Shown one piece after another: positions 27,236-36,200 of a stretch of DNA of 64,000 nt (its first letter is position 1; each line of letters begins with the position of its first letter). The position numbers and the translations under genes were made by a program. The stretch comes from Rebecca billardiae RCC1528 (taxonomy: Eukaryota; Haptophyta): the NCBI GenBank assembly GCA_965240325.2, contig OZ251236.1:930001-994000 (forward strand). The letters run 5' to 3'. Below the pieces are notes generated by a model. It saw only the letters and a list, made by a program, of their open reading frames with translations. It made no database searches and had not been told where the DNA came from.

Positions 27236-30141
27236 CCTCCGCCGTGCTGCCGCTCAAACTCGAGCGAGTTCGCCCGACACGTTGTCGGCGGGCTCCCACG
27301 AGTCGGGCCACGGTTGCCCAGCTCCGTCCACTCCCTCCCAGCGCACAATGTAGCCGACGACACCGTCGCGTGTCTCCTTGCTCACAATGTCATCGACGGG
27401 GTACAGCTCGTCGTCGTCCTCGTCCCTCGTCGTCCTCGCAGCCACTGACAATGTCGCTGTCGTCGTCCTCGTCGTCCTCGTCGTCCTCATCGAGCTCCTC
27501 CTCGTCACTCTCCGACGCGCCATCGTCACCCCGACCCGTCCTGCCTCGCTCGGTGCGTGCCCGCTTGGCGTGCGGTTGTGCATCGCTGGACGCAGCTGCC
27601 GGGTTGCGGATGAAGTCAGCAAGCGCGCGGACGAAGCCCTTGATGCGCTCGAGCGCGGGCATGCGCGCGAGAGAGCCCTGTGTGGAAGAGCGGATCACCT
27701 CGTAGCCACCCACGAGCGCAGCATCGCTCGCGCCGATGAGCGCGCCGACGTCGGCCACTGCGCGCTCAGTTTGTTTGCTAGCGCGGCTCTGACGCCAACG
27801 TTGCCGCCGCTCACGAGCTTGTGCAGCGCGCCGAGCGGCGTGATGCTCACGATGCGCGGGTTGAAGATAAACGAGCCGCTCGAGCACGCCGCCGCCACTC
27901 CGCCGCCGCCGCCGCCGCCGTCGCCGCCACCGCCGCCATCGCCGCCGCCGCCGCCGCTGTCGCCGCCACCGCCGCGCCCGCGCGCTGCCGCGCCCGCGCG
28001 CGCCGCCGCGCGCGGGGCCCGCGCACCATCAGTGCCGTCGTCGTCGTCGTCATCGTCGTCGATGTCGGTGCCGTCATCGCCAGCGTCCCGCTCGTCATCA
28101 GACTCGGCCATGTGGTCCTCCTTCGCCTGTGCTTTGTCGACCATCAGCTGCAGGCGCACCACCGTGTACGACGGCGCCTGCTTGAGCGTCGTGATGAGCA
28201 TATCAGCTCGAGCCGGCCAAATATGGGCCCGCCGACGGCGATGATGTGCAGGGAGTACCCGCCCGGGTCACCATGAAACAAACCTCGCTGCGGCGTCGGC
28301 CGTGCCGATCGTCTTCTGCAGCTCGGTCGCCTGGCACGCCGACGCCTCGCGCAGTGTTCGAGCTCCTCGCCGCTGCTCAGCTCGTTCACCTTGGTGCGCG
28401 AGCCGAGGCGCTGAGAGATCGACGCGAGGAAGCAAGGGCAGCCGCGGATGACCGAGCGATGTGCGCGGTGCACCTTGAGCCGCCCGTGCCGCAGATCCTC
28501 GGGTGCGGGCTCGCCCTCGCCGTAGAGCCTCGCGTGCCAACGCGCCTCGCGCCAGAGGCGCACGCTGACGCTGAGATCGAAATGCTCGCGCGTTGCGGCT
28601 GAAGATCGGCGCACGGGTCGAGAGCAGCTGCACGATCACGCCTCGCGCCTCCTTGCGCTTGGGCATCTCCTTGATCAACCCCGCGACGCGCGTCAACGCA
28701 TCGCCCTGCTTGCCCATCAGCCGAGCCGCTCTCCGCCGCGCGGGCTCACGCGCGCTCTGGTTGGCGTCGACCCAGTCGCCCAGCCCGAGGGCGCGGTGCG
28801 CCCTGGTCGGGCTGCCCGGCAAGAGCACGTTCACGAGCTCCTTGACGAGCGCCTCGGCCGCGCGGCGCAACTCGCGCCAGTACGACGCGCCAATTTCCGC
28901 GGGCGGCTTCGTGACATGCGCCGTGACCGGGCCCGACAGCTTCAGCAGCTCGCCATCCGCCGCGCCTACGGGGTTGGTGATGCCGAGCACGCGGAAGCAG
29001 AGGATGGTCTCCGGCGGTAGCGCGGGCTCGGCGGCGGGCTCTGAGGCGGGGGCAGCAGCGGGGGCGGCGACGGCGAGCGTGGAGAGCACGGACATGTGCG
29101 GCCATAGCCATGGCGCCGACGGGCGCGGGTCTTGCGGGATCTCCGACGGGAGCGAGTCGAGCCACTCGATGATGCTCATCGGCGCGCAGCGCACGCCGCG
29201 CTGCCGCTGCGAGCGGCGCGCACGCGCGCGCGCTTGCGCGCGCTCGACCTCGACATCTGGCTCGCGGGGCGGGATGCTGCAGCCGAACCAGTGCCAGTAG
29301 AGCTTACGCCCGTGCACGCTCAGGCAAGTGCAGTGGGTCGTGTGAATCGTCGTCCTGGCCTCAATCGACACGCGCCAGCCGAGTCCCCGCACGCAGCTCG
29401 GTAGCCGCCACGGAAGGTCGGCCGCGCGAACTGCGTTGTTGAACACGGCGGGGTCCGAGGCGCCGAAGGCACCTGCAAGGGTGTGGCTGAGGTGGATTCT
29501 GACCCAAAGAGCCACCGCCTCCGTGATGCAGAGGGCGTACCAGCGGTCCTTCTCGAGCATGTGCTTCATGCCGTGAATGATTGAGGCAGCCTCAGTCTTG
29601 TCACAGCTGCGCAAGAATGATGATCGACCTTGCGACCAAAATGCTGGATTGTCAGAGATATGCCAGCAGGGCATAGCGTGCGCCGATTTTGGTCGCAAGG
29701 TCGCATCGCCTTCTTGAACTGTGCGCGCGCGAAGTGCCGGCTCGATTCGGGGATGGTGCGCAAAGATGCAACACGCGCACTCGGAGGTGCGGGGCAAGCA
29801 CGGGCGCCGTGCGGGAGCGCGACATCGCGCTTCTACGAGTGCACCACCTGCCCACAGCCGAGGTGGCCCCGCGGCGGGCGTTTCAAGACCGCCCTCGGCT
29901 CGCGACGCGACGAGCTCGTCGATGCGGCTGCCCAGCGCGCTCTTGCCGGTTGGCGAGCGTTTCGACCGGGAGCGAAGCGCGGCGCAATAAGAAGGCGAGC
30001 CAACCGCGGTCCGCTGATAGCAATGGCCAATACGGGATCGCGAATACTTATTGCGGGATCGTTTTGCAACGACTTCCGCGCCTGATCTGCCGCTCAAAGG
30101 ATTTTTTACCTGACGCCTGCCCGTTGCATACCACGTCGTTA
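27236..30141 (-). pseudogene. Frameshifted chromodomain element, probably transposon-derived
   Basis: Coding-like sequence on the minus strand jumps between frames at least five times (near 28605, 28355, 28205, 27780 and between 27400 and 27560, with one more near 27260). The last segment is a recognisable chromodomain (LYPVDDIVSKETRDGVVGYI, VRWEG, WPDSWEPADNV; about 27260-27400). Upstream are acidic (DEED-rich) and Gly-rich stretches and several blocks that do not match a family I can name (for example IIAVGGPIFGRLE; MSIIEWLDSLPSEIP). The upstream end lies at a TIR-like terminus at 30141. Chromodomains occur at the C-terminus of some retroelement integrases and some DNA-transposon proteins; no integrase or transposase core was identified. 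Sequencing indels are an alternative to decay, but neighbouring genes are not so affected. Confidence 0.55.
29628..29700. repeat. Inverted repeat, perfect 15 bp arms
   Basis: CCTTGCGACCAAAAT at 29628-29642 and its exact reverse complement at 29686-29700, separated by 43 nt. It lies inside the decayed chromodomain element. Confidence 0.85.
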
Positions 30142-30286
30142 ATATATATTTAACGACGTGGCAGCATCGGACAAGCGTCAGGCTCAAGAGTGCAACAGAC
30201 ACATAGAATGCGTCCGCGCCTTCCGACCAGGTCAGACAGTGCGCCACCCGCAGCCCTGCCCCCCTACGGGAGCGGGGCCGGGATGG
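30107..30286. repeat. Head-to-head TIR-like junction with repeat body
   Basis: CCACGTCGTTAA (to 30141), a short TATATAT linker, then TTAACGACGTGG (from about 30150) form a palindrome whose partial complementarity extends outwards to GACGC/GCGTC, about 35 bp each side. The right-hand part (30151-30286) matches 42108-42252 in reverse orientation. This looks like two element termini abutting at a TA-rich target, the left one bounding the chromodomain element. Confidence 0.7.
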
Positions 30287-31072
30287 AGCACCGCCTCGGC
30301 CTGGGGCACGCGGCGGCGACGGCAGATGCCGCCGCGGCCGAGCGCCATGCTGCTATATATGCTGCTTACTGAATTAATTTGATGATGTAGTATTATTATT
30401 ATATATATATAATATAAAATTGCTACTACTGCCTGCCGAGTGCCGTGGCACACTGACTCGTCAAGTGACAAGTCACGTATTACACGGCCTAGCACTAAGC
30501 AGTGAGACTACCGAGTAGCTGTAGTTAGTGAGAGTACTACTGTGAGTACTGGCTGCTATATAACTGTTACTCGACTGCCACCGTTCTGTCCGTTGGCACT
30601 CCGCAAGACTGCGAGTGTGACTGTGAGCCGCCTGTGAGGCGCGGGTCTGGGTCATTACCGCGTCATCCGCCTCCGAGTCCGGGTCGTCCAGCCAGAGAGG
30701 ACTGCACTACAAGACTTCACTCATCATCGGCACTTTTGCTGATGTTGTCTGTGACTCGGCACGCGCGCCAGGACTAGTCTGCCGCCTTTTCAGTTATAGA
30801 CTACAGCACGCTGCTGGCGGCGGCAAGCCATCACTTCCACTTCCAGCCCGGCCCGGCGGCGGCCTGGAAATCTGGATTGGTTGCTCAGGAGCACTGCAGC
30901 CAGGGCCCTTGCAGCCGTGCAGCATCGGTCACAGGTCGTACTAAACAACCGTCGCGCAGCGCAAGACTTCCACTGGTCACCGAAGGCTTTACAAAAAGTA
31001 CGGCTTTACCCCCATACAGCTTTGCTGCCGCAACCGCAAGCCGCCATCGCGTATTTCGCGTGGTCGTTGGGG
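30287..31072. other. Intergenic and 5' UTR region
   Basis: About 790 bp before the second sulfotransferase gene. An AT tract lies at about 30385-30420; the remainder has short CTGA/GAGT-type words. In-frame codons upstream of the ATG at 31073 reach back to a TTG at 30881 but are not taken as coding. Confidence 0.45.
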
Positions 31073-32218
31073 ATGTACTCGTCAGTCGTCGACGACGACG
31101 ACGGCGCCGCGGCGCCGGTGCAGTTTCACGCGCCGCGGAGCACGTGGGCGGCCCGCATCGCCGCGCTTGTGGCCGCTCTTGCGCTTGCCGTCTACGCCCA
31201 CATGGCGATCACTTCGCTCGAGCACCGCCTGGCCGCGCTCGACACGCGCACCAACCGATCGCTCGTGCGGCTGGACGAGCGCGGGCGGCACATCGACGCG
31301 CGGCTGCGCGCGCTCGAGGCGCACTGGCTCGTGTGGCACCGCGCGTGCGCCCTCGAGACGCGCTTCTTCTCGCGCTGCACCAACATGACGGGGAAGCGGC
31401 TGCACATGCTCGGCGAGCGCCACTCGGGCACCAACGCGTTCGTCGAGCTGATCGAGGAGAACTTCGGGATGAACAAGCGGCCGCACTACGACATCATGCA
31501 CAAGCACATGTGGATGACGAACTCGACCGCCGACCAGGCGTGGATGCTCGAGCAGCTGCGCAAGACGGTGCACGACCCGCTGCCGGTCGCCATCATGGTG
31601 CGCGAGCCCCTGCAGTGGCTGCTCTCGATGAGCCGGCAGCCGCACCACTCGGAGTGGCTGCGCGGGCTGGGCGTGGACGCGTTCGTGCGCGCCTCGCCCT
31701 GGCGCTCGTGGAAGGCGCCCGAGTGGCGCGGCCGCTGCGCCGAGCACGACATGTCCAACGTGCACGAGCGCGTGCGCCGCTGCGCGGTCGACGCGTTCAG
31801 AGACGTGCTCGAGCTGCGTGCCGTCAAGCTGCGGCTGCTGCGGGACGCGTTCGGGATCGCGCGCGTCTCCGACGGGGACGGCAACACGGAGCGGCCGCGC
31901 GCGCCGGAGGGGGGGCCGCTCGTCGTGCGCTTCGAGGACCTCGCGCACGACGGCACCGAGACCGCCTGCCGGATCGCGCGCGAGCTCGGCATCTGCCCGC
32001 GCACGGCGCGCATCGCGCCCCTGACCGCGCGTGTCGTGCCCGGCCACCGCACGACAGCCGTGATGGACGCGTCGCGCATCAGCGAGAGCGGGTGCACCGT
32101 GAGGAGGCACTTCGCCCCGGAGACGCTCGAGCTCATCGAGAGCGCGCTGGACTGGGAGGTCGAAGCGCTCTTCGGCTACTCGCCGCCAAGCGCGTGCGGA
32201 CCGCTCTTAAATCAGTAA
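31073..32218 (+). CDS. Sulfotransferase-like type II membrane protein, short form
   Basis: Single exon, 381 aa. ATG at 31073 is the first in frame; the open frame extends upstream only via a TTG. A type II signal anchor (AARIAALVAALALAVYA, about residues 24-40) precedes a short stem. LGERHSGTNAFVELIEENF (about residue 112) fits the 5'-phosphosulfate-binding loop, and IMVREPLQWLLSMSR (about 173) the 3'-phosphate-binding Arg/Ser region. VRFEDL near the end is a common sulfotransferase element. It differs from the sulfotransferase-like gene at 4252 in its P-loop and shows no close similarity to it. Expected to act in the Golgi on a glycan or glycoprotein; the acceptor is unknown. Confidence 0.75.
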   Translation: MYSSVVDDDDGAAAPVQFHAPRSTWAARIAALVAALALAVYAHMAITSLEHRLAALDTRTNRSLVRLDERGRHIDARLRALEAHWLVWHRACALETRFFSRCTNMTGKRLHMLGERHSGTNAFVELIEENFGMNKRPHYDIMHKHMWMTNSTADQAWMLEQLRKTVHDPLPVAIMVREPLQWLLSMSRQPHHSEWLRGLGVDAFVRASPWRSWKAPEWRGRCAEHDMSNVHERVRRCAVDAFRDVLELRAVKLRLLRDAFGIARVSDGDGNTERPRAPEGGPLVVRFEDLAHDGTETACRIARELGICPRTARIAPLTARVVPGHRTTAVMDASRISESGCTVRRHFAPETLELIESALDWEVEALFGYSPPSACGPLLNQ

Positions 32219-33660
32219 GATTTCACTGATGACTCATCGTCAGAGACGTCAGACTCAGTCTCAGCTATAGTCTCAACTCTTACTGAGTCTCACAGACGTG
32301 CCACTGACTGAGACTCCGCATCAGCCATCATCCGGGCACTAGTCTACCGCACTAGTTTCCGAGAGCTGCTGCGCAATTACGGTGTCCACGAGTCGTACTC
32401 CGCGACCGCTCGTAGCCATCATCAGTGCACCGGACTGACTGGCTGTGACTACTGTGACGAGATACCGAGGCCCAGCTGCTCAGATCGACGGCCGCAGCGC
32501 CGACGTTACGGTACTCGGTACTCGGTAGCACTCTGACTCAGCTGATCGATATGACGACTTACGGCGGAATTCTCGAGGACGATGCCGGTCGAGTCGTCGC
32601 ATCGCCGCGGTCCGCGCCGGGGCTGAGTTTATAGGGTGGGCTGCCAGGTGGCACGCCGCGGCCGGCCAACGACGGCCGGCAATGGCTTCTACTGAATCTG
32701 AATATCTACTGAACGGAGGTACCCCTCTGTCCCCGCGCGCCACGGGTCGTCATAATCCGATACTCATTATTAGTGACCGCGCAGGCAGCAGGAATTCGAT
32801 CCCTAGGCTTAGAGTCTCGGTACGGCCGCGGGCACGCGGCCGGCGGCTTGTTGAAGAATAAAGGTCATATTAACAGGTTATAGATGAGCGTCCGGCAAAT
32901 GCCCTGGAGGCCGGGCTGGCACCGGCTGAAGTCTGACGTGAGTGACGACTGCTCAGAGCCTGAGCAGGCTACGAGTACGAGCCATCACGACTTAAATGTC
33001 TTAATAGTTTATTGTACGAGCGAGTGATGACAGCCGTACGCGAGCGAGTGATGACAGTCGGACAGGCAACGCTGTTTCCGGTCCTAGCCGCTACTACGTT
33101 TACTTTAGTATACTTACCGTATTAGGCCGGTAGGCGTAGACGCGTACTAATTCTATGATTTAAAGACACAGGCGCGTGGTGTCCCGGGGCTACGGTGCTT
33201 ATTTTCAACCGGTGCGCATTTCTTTGTGCGCGCAATTTTTTGAGGGAGGTCGGTGCGGTTTCGTCGGCCGTTATGCGAAGATGATTGATGAATATGATGA
33301 CATCACGGGACTAATCATTGGAATACGACGATTCGATGGCCGTGAGCAGCATGCATAGGTGGCTCGAGTTTCTGTCCAATGATCAAGCGAATGTTCGTCT
33401 TCTAATATCGGGCTATCGGGTCTTCACCCTCTCCATGTACTGAACGGCAAGATCGGTCCTGGACTGATGTCGGTTCAATAATAGCTGATTAGGACGTTCC
33501 ACGTACTTTCGTGCGCCTTCGACGCCCGGTAACCCGTGGACACTCACGGCCGCCTCGAGAAATCTCGTCAAGGCGAGTGTTTGTGAGCGTAAGCACGCCT
33601 TGACTGAACCACCCCAAAACGTCCAGCGAGCTGCTCACGACCAAGCAGCCGATCGCATCC
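32219..33660. other. Intergenic, no gene seen
   Basis: 1.4 kb. The first 100 bp are dominated by GACTCAGTCTC-type words that can fold on themselves. A copy of the ATTCTATGATT dispersed motif lies at 33147-33180. A 60-codon open frame near 33176 has no recognisable similarity. Confidence 0.45.
33147..33180 (+). repeat. Dispersed ATTCTATGATT motif, copy 1
   Basis: ATTCTATGATTTAAAGACACAGG. Shares the ATTCTATGAT..TTAA.GACA(C)..AGG pattern with 35886-35945 and 49855-49935. It is the shortest of the three copies. Confidence 0.55.
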
Positions 33661-35019
33661 ATGCTCCTCGAACCGCAGCCGGGGCTGGAGGCGGGGCGTC
33701 GGCATCGGCGCACGCCTTCTCTAGACACCTTCAAGGCCCGAGTATCCTCGCTCAACTGCTACGCACAGCACGAGGTCGACGACGGCACGCCGGCCGCAAG
33801 GCTCGTGCCCGTCGTCCCCGCGCCCGGCTCTCCCGAGCGCTCCACCTCGAGCTGGAGCTCGAGATCCAAGGGTCACACACCAACCTCACGCTCTCTTGGC
33901 CCGACCCCCAAGCTCCGCTCGCGCGCCGGGTCGCCGCCTGAGACGAAGCCGCTCGGCACCCTCGCGCAGCTCGGCACGCGCTCCGATGCGGAGGCGGCGG
34001 ACACGGACGACAGGGCAGGCTGGTACGCGATTCAGCCGACGCGGTTCAGCGTGCGCTCGCAGAACTACCTCGTGGACCACCGCAAGATGCCGAGCATGGA
34101 TTCGGTCTTCCGATGCGTCGCAGTCGACCTGTTCACCTCCGATGGCCTCCTCGAGGTGCGCGCGCGCGCGCGCGCGCGCCCCGCCACGAGGCGGGCGCGC
34201 CGCGCGTTATGCGTTGCAGAGCTGATTGACGCTCGCGCGCCCACGCGTGAATTCGCCCTGCCTCGCACGCAGGACTTCGCGACGCGACCAGGCTCGTCGG
34301 TGCACGAGCTGCTGCACACGCGCCGCGACGCCGAGCTCTTTGTGCTCAACATCTCGCTACCCGGGCCGCCCACCTACTCGCTCGTGCACGTGTTTGAGCG
34401 CACGCCCGTCGGGCAGCGCTTGCCCGGCTCGGAGCGCGCGCACAGGCTGTACGACCAGTTCGTCGCCGCCGAGCCCGCGTGGCGCGACAAGCGGCTCAAG
34501 ATCCTGGCGAGCTGCGTCTCGGGGCCGCTCGCCATCCGCTCGGCCGTGCCAGCGCGGCCTGCAATCATGGGGACAAAGGTGCCGCTGCGCTGGCACAGGC
34601 ACGAGCGCTCGCTCGAGGTGGTGCTCGACGTGGCCTTCTCCTCGGTGGCCGCGCCCGTCTGGCGCCTCATGCGCGGCGTGACCCGGAAGGTGCGCTGCGC
34701 AACGCCCCGCACGCGCCTCGCCGCCCCAGCCACCCCGGGGCTCTCAAGGCCCACGGCTCACGCCGTCCGGCGCGTCGGTCGTGCTTTCGCGCGCGCGCGC
34801 GCTCGCCCTCAGGTGGTGCTGGACCTAGCTCTCATCATCGAGGCGACGGAGGAGGAGCAGCTGCCGGAGCAGGTGCTGGGATGCATGCAGTGGCACAAGC
34901 CCAACATGGCCGAAGCGCAGTCGGCACCGTCCGCGATGTTGAAGCCGCCCGGCGCAGACCCGGCAGCCCAGCGGCCGAACAGCGCTCCCAACGCACGGCC
35001 AAATCAGCAGCACAAGTGA
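33661..35019 (+). CDS. EDR2_C (DUF1336) domain protein, three exons
   Basis: Exons 33661-34155, 34273-34689 and 34813-35019; 372 aa. The introns (117 and 123 bp) are stop-free multiples of three starting GTGCGC. After a Ser/Pro-rich N-terminus (1-115), the DUF1336/EDR2 C-terminal domain runs in order: FSVRSQNYLVDHRKMPS, VAVDLF, then across intron 1 into ELFVLNISLPGPPTYSLV, RDKRLKILASCVSGP, IMGTKVPLRWHR, LEVVLDVAFSSVAAP, and across intron 2 into VVLDLALIIEATEEEQLPEQ. These match the plant ENHANCED DISEASE RESISTANCE 2 C-terminal pattern, including the final ELPE-like motif. The PH and START domains of plant EDR2 are absent, as in many algal members. Probably a lipid-binding membrane-trafficking factor. 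An upstream exon cannot be excluded. Confidence 0.85.
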   Translation: MLLEPQPGLEAGRRHRRTPSLDTFKARVSSLNCYAQHEVDDGTPAARLVPVVPAPGSPERSTSSWSSRSKGHTPTSRSLGPTPKLRSRAGSPPETKPLGTLAQLGTRSDAEAADTDDRAGWYAIQPTRFSVRSQNYLVDHRKMPSMDSVFRCVAVDLFTSDGLLEVRARARARPATRRARRALCVAELIDARAPTREFALPRTQDFATRPGSSVHELLHTRRDAELFVLNISLPGPPTYSLVHVFERTPVGQRLPGSERAHRLYDQFVAAEPAWRDKRLKILASCVSGPLAIRSAVPARPAIMGTKVPLRWHRHERSLEVVLDVAFSSVAAPVWRLMRGVTRKVRCATPRTRLAAPATPGLSRPTAHAVRRVGRAFARARARPQVVLDLALIIEATEEEQLPEQVLGCMQWHKPNMAEAQSAPSAMLKPPGADPAAQRPNSAPNARPNQQHK

Positions 35020-35337
35020 TGTGGACCATCATGTACAACACTACAACTCGACGAGCAGACTGTGGCGACCGTGGCTGGCTACGTCACTCGGACCGGGCGA
35101 ACGCGCCGGGCTGGCGACGCAACGGCCGGCTGCGATGCCGGACTGCTACGGTGACCGGGTGCCCGGTGCCGGGCCACCGCTCCGGCACCCAGCGAATCGC
35201 CTAAATAAGCCCGCCATTCGGTCACGGAAATGGCGGTTATTGTAGAACTTTGTTATTTCTGCTGTTTTTCACTGACACTCGGGCACCGGCAGAGCTCGAT
35301 CTAACGTTCGAGTTTCGCGACTGCTCGCGGTCCGCGA

Positions 35338-35463
<126 letters not shown>

Positions 35464-35885
35464 TGAACTCCCCGCGGCACTGCGGCCCGCTGTTACTACT
35501 ACTGGCGTTCATTTCTGAGGACGGCGCCGACTGACCGGGTCCGCTGAGTCTGACTCTGAGACTCTCTGACGGGCGCGGCCGCGGGACGGAGAGTCGGAGA
35601 GTGGCGACTGCCCCGGAGCCGCCGGACTCGGGCCGCGGAGGCTCCGCCGTCCGCCCGCGGAGACCGCGGACTGCCGGACTGGCGCGGAGGCGCCGGGGCC
35701 CCGCGCGGCCGCGGGCGCGGGCGAGACTCGGTGACGGACGATGAGGCACACAGCTCAGCACTGCCATGGGCATGGGGGCCGCGTTAGTCGTTACGACCGG
35801 TCTGCGGTCACTCGACACGTTCGTGAATGCACACAGCGTCCTCGGGGCAGGCTCTTGGAGAACAACACTGTCTGTGAGAGAAATC

Positions 35886-35945
35886 GGTCCTGGACTCATT
35901 CTATGATTATTTAACGACACAGGTAGGACGACGCGGGTCTCCTGA
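35886..35945 (+). repeat. Dispersed ATTCTATGATT motif, copy 2
   Basis: GGACTCATTCTATGATTATT, then TTAACGACACAGGTAGGACG and GGTCTCCTGATT. Best aligned with 49855-49935. Confidence 0.65.
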
Positions 35946-36200
35946 TTCGTCGGCTGACGAACGCCGGACTTTTTTTAAAAAGGTACGTATTGGAAATCGA
36001 GTGCTCACACACGCTGATGGGGTCCCTTCCGGGCCGCGCGGTCCTCATGGTGCGCGGCATCGTTGCGAGGGCCGCTGGCCGTGGCCGTCGGCAGCGGGTC
36101 ACGCAGCACTGAATCAGCAGACATCCCATCGAATTGTCCAGCAGCCGCACTCAACCCCGTCCCCACCACTCACCCCGGCGCGCGGTGCGGTGCGCATCAG

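Noticed and set aside
27378-28244. 288-codon plus-strand frame with PPPPPSPPPP-like stretches over the chromodomain element
   Set aside because: Reverse reading of the acidic and Gly-rich stretches of the decayed minus-strand element.
32780-32812. tRNA-like B-box (GGAATTCGATCCC)
   Set aside because: No matching A-box, acceptor stem or cloverleaf could be built around it.
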